64,000 nucleotides of DNA from Xanthomarina gelatinilytica (GTDB lineage: Bacteria > Bacteroidota > Bacteroidia > Flavobacteriales > Flavobacteriaceae): the NCBI RefSeq assembly GCF_000348685.1, contig NZ_ANLA01000020.1:1-64000 (forward strand), given 5' to 3'. Made by a program: the position numbers and the translations under genes. Shown here one piece after another: positions 1-8,809 of this stretch (its first letter is position 1; every line of letters begins with the position of its first letter). The notes beneath the pieces were generated by a model that saw only the letters and a program-made list of their open reading frames with translations, was not told the origin of the DNA and ran no database searches.

Positions 1-527
1 GTTTTATTCATTTAGTTTCTCGGTTTTTTACATTAACCACAACTCGTTATATAATAACAAATATACTCTTTTAGGGGGGGCATTTGCCGGATAACAAAAG
101 GTTTTTGTGGTTTTATCCTTTGCTTTCCGTTTCAAATCTAGCTATTATTTAGCAGCTTTGCAATACGTGATGTTACGTATATGTTGTAGCTCCTGCCCTA
201 GTTGTTTGTGGGTTTGTTTTGTAAAGAAAGGTATAATTATGGGGGAAACCTTACGGGTTACCGTAAAACCCAACTATCTTATAAAAATCCATTAAAAAAA
301 CTCTAAAACCTATTGTAACCCCATAGCTTAAACCTCTGCCACTCCAAACAATCACACACACCTAAGCCATATATCAACTTAAATAATAGCCTCATTTTTT
401 TGGACTTTAAGAAAAAATGGGTATCTTAATCTTTCAAAGTCCACTCACTTATGTTAATACAGGTTATGCCTGTTTTCAACCGCTCTTAACCCTTATAAAT
501 AAAGGGCTCCTTGGGGGTTCACCCGTA
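1..527. other. Gene-poor intergenic stretch, left window edge
   Basis: No convincing coding region is seen here. The one open frame of about 60 codons (107-295) is Cys-rich and has no recognisable domain or promoter, so it is not called. The stretch has several G runs, a small hairpin at 251-266 (arms TTACGG/CCGTAA) and one copy of CCTAAGCCATATAT at 361-374 that recurs at 572-585 in the tandem array. It reads like a non-coding repeat-rich gap. Confidence 0.6.
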
Positions 528-593
528 GATACTCCATAGTTACTCCGTACTTACTCCGTACATAGGCCGTACCTAAGCCATATATAGGCCGTA
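528..593. repeat. Degenerate 11-bp tandem repeat, six units
   Basis: Six consecutive 11-bp units can be read: GATACTCCATA, GTTACTCCGTA, CTTACTCCGTA, CATAGGCCGTA, CCTAAGCCATA and TATAGGCCGTA. The shared core is CC(A/G)TA at the end of each unit, and the period is close to one helical turn. It lies in non-coding DNA, so it is not a protein repeat. Function unknown. Confidence 0.75.
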
Positions 594-643
594 TGAAAGC
601 GTCTGGCTCTTATTAAAAGAAGAAGCTCTTGTGAGATTTTATG

Positions 644-725
644 CCTGTTGGCAGACAGGTTCTTGAGATTCTTCGCTTTGCTCAGAATGACAGGCTTGCC
701 TTAATATGACAGTGGGCAGGTTTTG
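644..725. repeat. Dispersed palindromic repeat, copy 1
   Basis: The element has two inverted repeats, CCTGT/ACAGG at 644-659 and ATTCT/AGAAT at 668-688. They are followed by a stretch (about 687-725) that recurs almost exactly at 819-857. The ATTCTTCGC...GCTCAGAAT core resembles intergenic palindromic repeats I have seen in other Flavobacteriaceae genomes. The repeat itself is visible; its family membership is from memory. Confidence 0.6.
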
Positions 726-818
726 TGGTTTTGGGATTTTTATTGAAACAAACTCTCATTTTTCATTAACAATCCTCTAATATAATTATTAATATATTTA
801 TCCTTTTGCAAACATAGG

Positions 819-857
819 ATGACAGGGTTGCCTTAATATGACAGTGGGCAGGGTTTT
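819..857. repeat. Dispersed repeat, copy 2 (partial)
   Basis: A near-identical copy of 687-725, sharing the core GCCTTAATATGACAGTGGGC. This copy lacks the palindromic left half. It lies just downstream of the DUF2200 gene. Confidence 0.65.
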
Positions 858-889
858 GATGTCTTTAATAAAGGAAGTGGTTTTTGGTG

Positions 890-1261
890 CTATACTGTTC
901 GTAATATTTTTTCCATTTTACGGCCTTTGGCGAGTTCGTCTACCAACTTATCTAAATATCTAACCTGTCTATAAATTTCAAATTCATCATCAATATCTTC
1001 AATTCTATAACCACAGATAACTCCTTTAATTAAATGTGCGTTTGGGTGCAATGTTGCTTTTTGAAAGAATGTTTCAAAGCTTGCTTTATTGTGAATAAGT
1101 GCTTGGAGACTCTTTTCATCATAACCGGTTAACCATTGAATGACCTGATGAAGTTCTTGTTTTGTCCTCCCTTTTTTTTCGACTTTTGTGACATAATGTG
1201 GATAAACGGAGGCAAAGGTCATTGTTGCAATTTGTTTGTTTTTTTCTGCTGTTACTTTCAT
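890..1261 (-). CDS. DUF2200 domain-containing protein
   Basis: A 123-residue cytoplasmic protein of unknown function. The segment ASVYPHYVTKVEKKGRTKQE followed by a WLTGYD motif is the hallmark of the DUF2200 family, and the length equals the family norm. There is no signal peptide or membrane segment. It starts 29 bp after the upstream lipoprotein gene on the same strand, so it is probably the last gene of a three-gene unit with the SdpI-like and lipoprotein genes. Family assignment is firm; no activity can be proposed. Confidence 0.88.
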   Translation of the reverse strand: MKVTAEKNKQIATMTFASVYPHYVTKVEKKGRTKQELHQVIQWLTGYDEKSLQALIHNKASFETFFQKATLHPNAHLIKGVICGYRIEDIDDEFEIYRQVRYLDKLVDELAKGRKMEKILRTV

Positions 1262-1290
1262 TGCGTATGGAAGGTTTTGTTGTAAAAATT

Positions 1291-1974
1291 TTATTGGTTT
1301 GTATTGTTAGGCAAGGGAGTGATCATGATGTGGGCTCTGTGTGTTCCTGGATCCATAAGCCATGGGTGGTTTGGTGCGATGGGTTTTTCTGGCAATCCGG
1401 TGGATTTGGCTGTAGCATATGGCACATACACCACATAGCGGTATTGGGCATCTGCCACTTTTGAGGTCTCTGGATCATAAAGCTGATTTGGGCCATAATA
1501 TATGTGCAAGGTTAATCCTGGTTCCCCCATACTTAGTTTCCCTGAGGCTACCTCTTCTTCCCTTATATCGAATATTTGTGCTGCATTCAATCCTTGTTCT
1601 CTTAAATCCCTTCCCCTAGCCATAAATGGTTCGAGGTCTTTGTGGTAACAGGCTGCATTAAAGCCTTCTTTTCTTGGGTCGTCTGCTAGCACAATAAATT
1701 CGTTGTCGCCTTCCTTCAGGGTCATAAATTCGCCATCCATATTGTAACCTATTACTTTACAACCGTCCCTACTGGCCTCTGGCGCAGCCATTAATGCTGT
1801 TGCTATTAAGGCCTGGTTGGTGTTTATGGCAACAAAAGTGCTGTTGGACTGCTGGGCAGTGCTATCTGTTGGCGTTTCTTCAATAGGGGTTTCTTTGTTG
1901 TTTTTGGTTTTATCTGAAGAGTTGCAAGAGATCATGATTCCTGCTAATGCCAGTGCTACTATAAGTTGTTTCAT
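1291..1974 (-). CDS. Putative lipoprotein of unknown function
   Basis: A 227-residue protein with a lipoprotein signal peptide: a basic start, a hydrophobic core and the lipobox MIS-C17. A low-complexity linker rich in Asn, Thr, Glu and Pro follows (about residues 18-45), then a globular domain with motifs such as MDGEFMTLKEGDNEF and PNHPWLMDPGTHRAHIMI. It should be anchored in the envelope with the domain outside the inner membrane. I do not recognise the domain. It lies 24 bp downstream of the SdpI-like gene and 29 bp upstream of the DUF2200 gene. Confidence 0.75.
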   Translation of the reverse strand: MKQLIVALALAGIMISCNSSDKTKNNKETPIEETPTDSTAQQSNSTFVAINTNQALIATALMAAPEASRDGCKVIGYNMDGEFMTLKEGDNEFIVLADDPRKEGFNAACYHKDLEPFMARGRDLREQGLNAAQIFDIREEEVASGKLSMGEPGLTLHIYYGPNQLYDPETSKVADAQYRYVVYVPYATAKSTGLPEKPIAPNHPWLMDPGTHRAHIMITPLPNNTNQ

Positions 1975-1998
1975 TTTTTAGTGTTTTGTGTGTATGTT

Positions 1999-2352
1999 TT
2001 ATTTTTCGAATTTTCTTTTTATGGCATTTTCTACACGCAGCAATAAGGCCAATACCGTTAAAGCCAGTAATGTGATGCCCATAAACATTGCTACTGCTGT
2101 TGCTGGATGGTACCACAACCCCAAAATTCCTATTAAAGACAATAAGGCTCCCAGTTTTATGGATTCCATAGCTGAATAGGTTTGGGCGAAATCCCATCGT
2201 TCTTTGTTTTTCATAGAGCTATTTGTACGATAACCATATATGGAGTTTATGTTTTTGGGTGGAAATTTTAACATAACATACCCAGCTAGTATAAAAATAA
2301 GCCCAGAAACTACTGGAATTAAAAAAAAGGGATTGTTTAAAGGATTGGTCAT
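1999..2352 (-). CDS. SdpI-like small membrane protein
   Basis: A 117-residue inner-membrane protein with three hydrophobic segments (about residues 9-28, 65-82 and 86-105). The motif PPKNINSIYGYRT, then SMKNKERWDFAQ, is the conserved core of the SdpI/YhfL family. The best-known member gives Bacillus immunity to the SdpC toxin. No toxin gene is visible nearby, so a role in toxin immunity is not supported here. It is first in a probable three-gene minus-strand unit. Confidence 0.82.
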   Translation of the reverse strand: MTNPLNNPFFLIPVVSGLIFILAGYVMLKFPPKNINSIYGYRTNSSMKNKERWDFAQTYSAMESIKLGALLSLIGILGLWYHPATAVAMFMGITLLALTVLALLLRVENAIKRKFEK

Positions 2353-2752
2353 GAACCGTTTACTTATTTGTTTTTGGTTTTTGTTTTGATTACAGCTTTA
2401 AAAATACAAACATTTTTAAAGCTTTAAAACATGTTTGACATTGTATGTGCTAATATTACAAATTTGTTTGCAAGTGCTGTTGCTTGCATGCTTAAGCTTT
2501 TAATTTAGCAATTATTATTGAAACCCAAGGCTGCAAGTTTTACCAAAAAAGGTGTTATGTAAAAGTGACTTTAGTTCTCTTAGCATAAGACATGGTGGTT
2601 TGTTGTGTAAGGTGCTTATTTTGTGATTTACAAGTGATTTTTTTTTGATAGAACCATTAACCTAATTATATTGAATGATTTCCTATTTTAATTTTCTTTT
2701 TTTGAAAGGTTACCGGTTAAATAATTTAAGTAAAGCAGTTGGTTTTATAAAA
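2353..2752. other. AT-rich intergenic region, no gene seen
   Basis: About 400 bp between the SdpI-like gene and the terminator of the collagen-repeat lipoprotein gene. It is AT-rich with stop codons in all frames and should hold the SdpI promoter. A TATTTTTA reading on the minus strand near 2400 is a weak -7 candidate. Confidence 0.5.
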
Positions 2753-2774
2753 AAAGCCGGATACCTCCGGCTTT
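2753..2774 (-). terminator. Rho-independent terminator
   Basis: Perfect 9-bp stem AAAGCCGGA/TCCGGCTTT with a 4-nt loop. On the minus strand it is followed by a run of T. It lies 70 bp after the stop of the collagen-repeat lipoprotein gene. Confidence 0.85.
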
Positions 2775-2843
2775 ACTTGTTGTTTTTTAAAGACATGTAC
2801 TATAATGTCTGATGTTCTTTTTATGTATTTTAAAAAAGGTTCC

Positions 2844-3425
2844 TTACTCTGGGATATTAAGGGCTTTACAAACTTCTTTATATGATAATTGTTTCCATTG
2901 GTTAGCCGTTTTTGCACCTGTTAAAGGGGTGCCGCCAGGAATAAGTACATATTTGTATTGCGCATTGATACCTGCACCAGTACCATTTACTTCATCATCG
3001 GTTAAGGTTGTGCCATCTGTGCTTTGAATGTTAAAACGGATTTGACCATAATCTGTAAAATGAACGGGTAAGCAAGTTCGGATTGTGTTATGTAAAAAAT
3101 CCTGATAAGGAAGTGTATAAGGCACATTGTCTTGATAGCGGAAAAAGCCTAATACTATGCCTCCATTTTCCAAGAAACTATCGTTAATATTTTCATTTTC
3201 AACAAGCATGGTTTTAAAAGTGGTTCCATCTGCAAAGTTCCAATCTTGATCCATCCAGTCGCTGTACATGACATTAGCAGTACCCGGGTCCCCTTGTTCG
3301 CCCTGTTCTCCTTGAATTCCCTGTTCACCTTGGATTCCTTGTTCTCCATCTTCTACAGAGCATGAGATAATTGCTGTAAAAAGGCATAGACATAATAAAG
3401 ACTTAATGATGTTTTTTGTTTTCAT
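2844..3425 (-). CDS. Lipoprotein with collagen-like GXY repeats
   Basis: A 193-residue protein with a lipoprotein signal (lipobox IIS-C22), then seven uninterrupted Gly-X-Y triplets (GEQ, GIQ, GEQ, GIQ, GEQ, GEQ, GDP; residues 27-47), then a globular domain of about 140 residues that I do not recognise. The triplets are encoded by 9-18-bp DNA repeats. Bacterial collagen-like proteins of this design are usually surface-exposed with a stalk that may trimerise, but seven triplets is short. The gene stands alone with its own terminator. Confidence 0.82.
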   Translation of the reverse strand: MKTKNIIKSLLCLCLFTAIISCSVEDGEQGIQGEQGIQGEQGEQGDPGTANVMYSDWMDQDWNFADGTTFKTMLVENENINDSFLENGGIVLGFFRYQDNVPYTLPYQDFLHNTIRTCLPVHFTDYGQIRFNIQSTDGTTLTDDEVNGTGAGINAQYKYVLIPGGTPLTGAKTANQWKQLSYKEVCKALNIPE

Positions 3426-3641
3426 ATTTTTTAGATTTAAAAATGATTATATGTAAATTTTAAATGATTGTGTTTTTTGTTTAATAAATAAAATTTGAAA
3501 AGGTTAACAAAAGTAGTAAAATTTGTTTATGCTGAATTTTGGGGATGCTTGAAATATTAAGACATTTCATTTGAATTCCAAAAAAAGAAAACTTAAACCC
3601 TATAACCAGACACTGAGTTATTATAAAAGTATTACAAAAAA

Positions 3642-3685
3642 AACCCCAAGTGTGCCTGTTTGCAGAAAGGCTTTCACTTGAGGTT
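3642..3685 (-). terminator. Probable Rho-independent terminator of the ferredoxin gene
   Basis: The arms AACCCCAAGTG (3642-3652) and CACTTGAGGTT (3675-3685) pair with one mismatch around a 22-nt loop. On the minus strand a T-run follows. It lies 24 bp beyond the ferredoxin stop codon. Confidence 0.7.
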
Positions 3686-3708
3686 GTTTATAGATTTTTA
3701 ATTATGGA

Positions 3709-4089
<381 letters not shown>

Positions 4090-4154
4090 TTAGGTTATAA
4101 AAAAGATCTTGTTCCATTCTGGTTGAAATTACCTTTACAATCAGATTCAAAACC

Positions 4155-4185
4155 TTTTATTGCTCATTTGCTTTATGTAAATTTG
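4155..4185 (+). promoter_or_regulatory. Promoter of the acyl-CoA reductase gene
   Basis: Bacteroidetes-type -7 element TAAATTTG (4178-4185), with TTTT (4155-4158) 19 bp upstream in the -33 position. It leaves a leader of about 40 nt before the ATG at 4231. Confidence 0.55.
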
Positions 4186-4230
4186 CAGTTGCAAAAATAA
4201 CGCCAAAACAATTCATAACCAAACCATATA

Positions 4231-5289
4231 ATGAATTTAGAAGAAAGAATAAAAGCCTTTGCGACTTTAGGGACTTTTTTAGGTCAGTTTTCCAGGGAAG
4301 GCTACATTAAAAAAGATTCGGTACCACATAATGAGCTGTTTTTTGATGGCTTTAAGCACCAGATAAAATTGGCCAAAGAACACAATGGTTGGTTTACCGA
4401 AGAACAAATAGGTTTTGCTTTGGAGAATTGGTCTAAAGCATTGACATACAATAACATTAAGCAGTTTGTGGATACGTATCACTTTAAAGATATAAATCCT
4501 AAAAAAGTAGCCGTGATCATGGCTGGCAACATTCCCTTGGTAGGGTTTCATGACTTTTTTTGTGTGCTGCTGGTTGGCCACAAGGTTTTGGTAAAACAAT
4601 CCAGCAACGATAAACATTTGTTGCCGTATCTGGCCAAATATTTGGAACAGGTGGCTCCGGGTTTTAAAGGACAGATTGAGTTTACTGAAGAAAAACTTAG
4701 GGATTTTGATGCTGTAATAGCCACAGGAAGTGACAATACGGCACGCTATTTTGAGTATTATTTTAAAGGGAAACCGTCCATAATTAGAAAAAACAGAAAC
4801 TCGGTGGCTGTGCTGACCGGAAATGAAACCGATGCGGAATTGGAGCGATTATCCCATGATATCTTTAGGTACTATGGTTTGGGTTGTAGAAATGTGTCTA
4901 AATTGTTTGTGCCTAAAAATTACGATTTTGACAGTTTTTTTAAGGCCATGTATGCTTGGCATCCCATTATAAACGAAACCAAATATGCCAATAATTACGA
5001 TTATAATAAAGCCGTGTACCTAATGAGCGAGTTTGATATGCTGGAAAATGGTTTTTTAATGGTAAAGGAAGACAGCAGCTACGCCTCTCCTATTGCCACG
5101 GTATTTTATGAACAATATGAAACCTTAGAAGCATTGCAACACAAACTGGAAACAGATGCCGAAAAAATTCAGTGCGTGGTTTCCAAAGGTTTAAATAAGA
5201 GTCATTTAGCATTTGGTGAAACACAGCAACCGCAACTTTGGGACTTTGCTGACGGTGTGGATACCATGGATTTTTTGTTGAAAATTTAG
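4231..5289 (+). CDS. Acyl-CoA reductase, LuxC-like
   Basis: A 352-residue cytoplasmic protein of the LuxC/aldehyde dehydrogenase superfamily. MAGNIPLVGFHDFFCVLL (about 97-114) is the nucleotide-binding start of the family. GLGCRNVSKLF carries the expected catalytic Cys219. LuxC reduces activated fatty acyl groups to aldehydes, but luminous-bacteria LuxC is about 480 residues and no luxDABE genes are present, so this is the shorter Bacteroidetes form whose substrate is not established. It lies between a ferredoxin gene and serC-serA. The 171-bp gap to serC makes separate transcription possible. Confidence 0.83.
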   Translation: MNLEERIKAFATLGTFLGQFSREGYIKKDSVPHNELFFDGFKHQIKLAKEHNGWFTEEQIGFALENWSKALTYNNIKQFVDTYHFKDINPKKVAVIMAGNIPLVGFHDFFCVLLVGHKVLVKQSSNDKHLLPYLAKYLEQVAPGFKGQIEFTEEKLRDFDAVIATGSDNTARYFEYYFKGKPSIIRKNRNSVAVLTGNETDAELERLSHDIFRYYGLGCRNVSKLFVPKNYDFDSFFKAMYAWHPIINETKYANNYDYNKAVYLMSEFDMLENGFLMVKEDSSYASPIATVFYEQYETLEALQHKLETDAEKIQCVVSKGLNKSHLAFGETQQPQLWDFADGVDTMDFLLKI

Positions 5290-5460
5290 TAAAAAAAAAC
5301 CAGGAATAGCCCTTTATATTTTATAGGAAATTAGCACCTTTGTTGTTGAAATGGATGAAGACACTCTTGGTAATTTGATATCCATGGTTTAAAACAGAAA
5401 CAAATAAATTCCACACTTGTTTTACCTAGGCAGGTTTGGGAATGTTAAAATACATTTTCT

Positions 5461-6525
5461 ATGAAAAAACATAATTTTAGTGCAGGGCCATGCATCCTAC
5501 CACAGGAAGTACTTTTAAAAGCATCGGAAGCAGTCATGGATTTCAATAATGATGGTTTATCCTTATTGGAAATTTCCCATAGAAGCAAACCTTTTGTAGA
5601 TGTCATGGAAAAGGCCAGGTCTTTAGCCTTGGAGTTATTAGGTCTGGAAGGCAAAGGTTATAAAGCCTTGTTTTTGCAAGGTGGTGCCAGCACCCAGTTT
5701 TTAATGGTAGCCCTTAACCTATTGGAGAAACGCGCTGGATATTTAAATACGGGTACCTGGAGCGACAAAGCCATTAAGGAAGCCAGGATTTTTGATGATG
5801 TGTATGAGGTGGCTTCTTCCAAAAGCGCCAATTACAACTACATCCCAAAAGGATATGAAATCCCTTCGGAGTATGATTATTTTCACTGTACCTCCAACAA
5901 TACCATTTTTGGCACACAGATGAAATCTTTTCCTTCCTGCGACATTCCTATGGTTTGTGATATGAGCAGTGATATTTTTTCCAGAACCTTAGACTTTACC
6001 CAATTTGATTTAATTTATGCAGGAGCCCAAAAAAACATGGGTCCAGCAGGAACCACTCTGGTAGTAGTAAAAGAAGATATTTTAGGAAAAGTATCCAGAA
6101 AAATCCCATCCATGATGGATTATAAAGTACATATAGATAAAGGCAGCATGTTCAATACGCCTCCTGTATTTGCAGTATATGTATCTATGCTAACCTTGGA
6201 ATGGTTAAAAAACCTTGGAGGTATTAAAGCCATTGAAGAACAAAACGAAATGAAAGCCAGGGTCATGTATTCTGAATTGGACTTAAATCCTTTGTTTAAA
6301 GGATATGCCGTAAAAGAAGACCGATCGCTTATGAACGCCACATTTAATTTAACGAATGACAATTTAAAAGAAACCTTTGAAACCATGCTTAAAGAAGCAG
6401 GTATCAGTGGTTTAAATGGTCATAGAAGTGTTGGTGGCTATAGAGCCTCAATGTACAATGCCTTACCTCTGGAAAGCGTTAAAGCTTTGGTGGAAGTTAT
6501 GAGCGAACTAGAAACAAAAGCATAG
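5461..6525 (+). CDS. serC: Phosphoserine aminotransferase
   Basis: A 354-residue PLP enzyme converting 3-phosphohydroxypyruvate and glutamate to O-phosphoserine (second step of serine synthesis); it also serves pyridoxine synthesis in some bacteria. The N-terminus HNFSAGPCILP, the ISHRSKPF phosphate-binding segment, the PLP lysine in AGAQKNMGPAG and the C-terminal HRSVGGYRASMYNALP are diagnostic. Length fits the family (about 355-362). serA follows after 88 bp on the same strand, so the two genes form a serine-biosynthesis pair. Confidence 0.96.
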   Translation: MKKHNFSAGPCILPQEVLLKASEAVMDFNNDGLSLLEISHRSKPFVDVMEKARSLALELLGLEGKGYKALFLQGGASTQFLMVALNLLEKRAGYLNTGTWSDKAIKEARIFDDVYEVASSKSANYNYIPKGYEIPSEYDYFHCTSNNTIFGTQMKSFPSCDIPMVCDMSSDIFSRTLDFTQFDLIYAGAQKNMGPAGTTLVVVKEDILGKVSRKIPSMMDYKVHIDKGSMFNTPPVFAVYVSMLTLEWLKNLGGIKAIEEQNEMKARVMYSELDLNPLFKGYAVKEDRSLMNATFNLTNDNLKETFETMLKEAGISGLNGHRSVGGYRASMYNALPLESVKALVEVMSELETKA

Positions 6526-6613
6526 CTGTTATTGCAGGCAGTTTTTCATATTATAATTAAAAAAACAAAAAAGCTTCCCTAATAATAAAAGGGAATGAAA
6601 CATCAATTTTTCA

Positions 6614-7576
6614 ATGAAAGTATTAGCAAACGACGGAATTTCAAAAAGTGGAATTGAAGCCTTGGAACAAGAAGGTTTTGAAGTGTTAACCACAACCGTA
6701 GCACAAGAACAGTTGGTAAATTACATCAATAACAACAACATAGCCGTATTGTTGGTAAGAAGTGCTACCAAGGTACGTAAAGACATTATAGATGGCTGTC
6801 CGAGCCTTAAAATTATAGGTCGTGGTGGTGTTGGTATGGACAATATAGACGTGGAGTATGCCAGAAACAAAGGCATACACGTAATAAACACACCTTCTGC
6901 TTCTTCACATTCGGTTGCCGAATTGGTATTTGCCCATTTGTTTGGAGGGGTTCGGTTTTTGCACGATTCCAACCGAAACATGCCTTTGGATGGTGACACC
7001 CAGTTTAAATCCCTAAAAAAGAATTATGCGCATGGCGTGGAGCTAAAAGGTAAAACCCTAGGGATTATTGGTTTTGGACGTATTGGGAAAGAAGTGGCAA
7101 AAATAGCTTTGGGAATTGGCATGAAAGTGATTGCCAGCGACAAATATGTTGGCAAGTCGAATATTAAGGTGGAGTTTTATAACGGACAGTTTATCAATGT
7201 GGAAATTGAAACTGAGCCAACCAAAGAAATATTAAAACATGCCGATTTTGTGACCTTACATGTACCAGCGCAAGATGATTATGTGATAGGAGAAAAGCAA
7301 TTGGAGATCATGAAAGATGGTGTTGGTATTATAAATGCAGCACGAGGAGGTGTTATAGATGAAGTGGCCCTTGTTAAAGCCCTGGAAAGTGGCAAAGTGG
7401 CCTTTGCTGGTTTGGACACCTTTGAAGAAGAGCCTACGCCAGCCATACAAGTATTGATGAACGGTAGAATTTCTTTAACACCACACATTGGCGCTGCCAC
7501 AAACGAAGCACAAGACAGAATTGGTACCGAATTGGCATCTCAGATTATCAGCCTGTTAAAGACAGAAAATGCATGA
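6614..7576 (+). CDS. serA: D-3-phosphoglycerate dehydrogenase (short, no ACT domain)
   Basis: A 320-residue NAD-dependent D-2-hydroxyacid dehydrogenase. The Rossmann motif GIIGFGRIGKEVA is central; the catalytic set is the Arg in INAARGGVID, the Glu in FEEEP and the His in TPHIGAAT. Together with the preceding serC this points to oxidation of 3-phosphoglycerate, the first step of serine synthesis. The protein ends right after the catalytic domain, without the ACT domain that gives serine feedback in E. coli SerA, so regulation by serine through that route is not expected. Other D-2-hydroxyacid substrates cannot be excluded from sequence alone. Confidence 0.92.
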   Translation: MKVLANDGISKSGIEALEQEGFEVLTTTVAQEQLVNYINNNNIAVLLVRSATKVRKDIIDGCPSLKIIGRGGVGMDNIDVEYARNKGIHVINTPSASSHSVAELVFAHLFGGVRFLHDSNRNMPLDGDTQFKSLKKNYAHGVELKGKTLGIIGFGRIGKEVAKIALGIGMKVIASDKYVGKSNIKVEFYNGQFINVEIETEPTKEILKHADFVTLHVPAQDDYVIGEKQLEIMKDGVGIINAARGGVIDEVALVKALESGKVAFAGLDTFEEEPTPAIQVLMNGRISLTPHIGAATNEAQDRIGTELASQIISLLKTENA

Positions 7577-7597
7577 TCCTGTTAACAAAAAATCCAT

Positions 7598-7635
7598 AAA
7601 AAGCCTATAAGTTTTATTTTCTTATAGGCTTTTTT
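7598..7635 (+). terminator. Rho-independent terminator after serA
   Basis: Stem AAAGCCTATAAG/CTTATAGGCTTT with a 9-nt loop, followed by a T-run. It lies 22 bp after the serA stop codon and separates serA from the DUF937 gene. Confidence 0.9.
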
Positions 7636-7669
7636 GTATTTTAACCCTTCAATTAAAACCAAATTAAAA

Positions 7670-8305
7670 ATGGCTGGAATTTTAGATTTATTACAAAGTG
7701 ATATGGGTAAAACCATTATTAGTGGTGTGGCTGGACAAACCAATCAACCAGAAAGCAAAACTAACGATGTCTTGACCATGGCACTCCCGGTATTAATGCA
7801 AGCTATGAAACGCAACGCTACTTCCCAACAAGGTGCAGAAGGGTTGCTAAATGCACTAAACAGCAAACATGATGGCAGTATTTTGGACAACCTTAACGGA
7901 CTTTTTGAAGGTGGTGTGGATGCCCATGTTATGGACGATGGAGGCAATATTTTAAAACACGTACTAGGCAACAAACAACAACATGTGGAAAACGCCATAG
8001 GTGCCCGTGCAGGTATGGACTCCAGCTCTGTGGCCAACATTCTTAAAGTGGCTGCGCCTTTGCTAATGGGTATGCTGGGAAAACAAACCAGAGAAAAACA
8101 AGTGAACAGCGCTTCTGGTATTGAAGATTTACTAGGAGGCTTATTGAGCAGTAACTCCCCTAAAAATGAACAGAGCTTTCTGGAATCTATTTTAGATGCC
8201 GATGGCGATGGAAGTGTGGTAGACGATGTTGCAGGTATGGTTTTAGGAGGAAGTAAAAAGAAAGGTGGTCTTGGTGGCTTGCTTGGTGGGCTTTTTGGGA
8301 AATAA
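7670..8305 (+). CDS. DUF937 domain-containing protein
   Basis: A 211-residue protein starting MAGILDLLQSDMGKTIISGVAG, which is typical of DUF937 (YidB-related) proteins. It has Ala/Gly/Leu-rich helices, an acidic segment DADGDGSVVDDVAGMVLGG (about 178-196, resembling a calcium-binding-type loop) and a Gly-rich tail (GGLGGLLGGLFGK). There is no signal peptide. The longer frame beginning at 7634 was rejected because it starts inside the serA terminator. Function unknown. A terminator follows directly. Confidence 0.85.
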   Translation: MAGILDLLQSDMGKTIISGVAGQTNQPESKTNDVLTMALPVLMQAMKRNATSQQGAEGLLNALNSKHDGSILDNLNGLFEGGVDAHVMDDGGNILKHVLGNKQQHVENAIGARAGMDSSSVANILKVAAPLLMGMLGKQTREKQVNSASGIEDLLGGLLSSNSPKNEQSFLESILDADGDGSVVDDVAGMVLGGSKKKGGLGGLLGGLFGK

Positions 8306-8325
8306 TTAAACTAATCCACGATAGG

Positions 8326-8354
8326 AAAGTCAAACGGAAGTTTGGCTTTTTTTG
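8326..8354 (+). terminator. Rho-independent terminator after the DUF937 gene
   Basis: Stem AAAGTCAAAC/GTTTGGCTTT with one G-U pair and a 4-nt loop, followed by a T-run, 20 bp after the stop. Confidence 0.8.
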
Positions 8355-8542
8355 TTTTAAATAATGATTTAGCGGAAAGTCTTGCAACGTCGTTTTTAAT
8401 AAAACTGACCTTAAAAGCAAATATACTTGGGAATAAACACCATATACATGCTCTTTTTATCATTAAAAGCAAACCTTTTATGTTTTGAACACATACATAA
8501 AAATGAACTTGTTTAATTTAAGGGGAATAAAAATACTAAATC

Positions 8543-8718
8543 ATGGAAGCAGACAGAGAAAACCCAAAAACCGAACACGAAAATACCTTATACCAAAACA
8601 TAACAGATGAAAAAGGGCTCAAAAAAAAAAGCACTACAACCAATATGGCAAACAAGATTATCAACCTAAAGAAAGGTCTGGTAACAACCTAACGGAAACA
8701 GATAAAGAAGACCAATAA
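8543..8718 (+). pseudogene. Small hydrophilic ORF split by a frameshift at an A10 tract
   Basis: ATG at 8543 opens a charged peptide (MEADRENPKTEHENTL...) that reaches ten consecutive A at 8621-8630. The zero frame ends at 8689 after 49 codons with unremarkable sequence. The -1 frame after the tract gives a coherent hydrophilic tail, HYNQYGKQDYQPKERSGNN then LTETDKEDQ and TAA at 8716-8718. Adding one A (A11) would make one protein of 58 residues. The tail resembles small flavobacterial proteins I have seen, without known function. It may be a real frameshift mutation, slippage on the A-tract, or a homopolymer sequencing error. Confidence 0.5.
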
Positions 8719-8809
8719 TCCATACCAACATTTGGGTATATGTTAAAGCCTTTCAAAATCAAGGAAGTAAGGCATGATTTTTGTATCTTTAAGTATAAAA
8801 TACAGCGCT

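Noticed and set aside
107-295. 62-codon open frame near the left edge
   Set aside because: Cys-rich and compositionally unlike a protein, with no domain, promoter or conserved feature. It lies in a repeat-rich gap.
1999-2352. Toxin-immunity role for the SdpI-like protein
   Set aside because: No SdpC-like toxin gene or sdp cluster is nearby; the family is broad.
4231-5289. Bioluminescence locus around the LuxC-like gene
   Set aside because: No luxA, luxB, luxD or luxE homologue is present and the protein is shorter than luminous LuxC.
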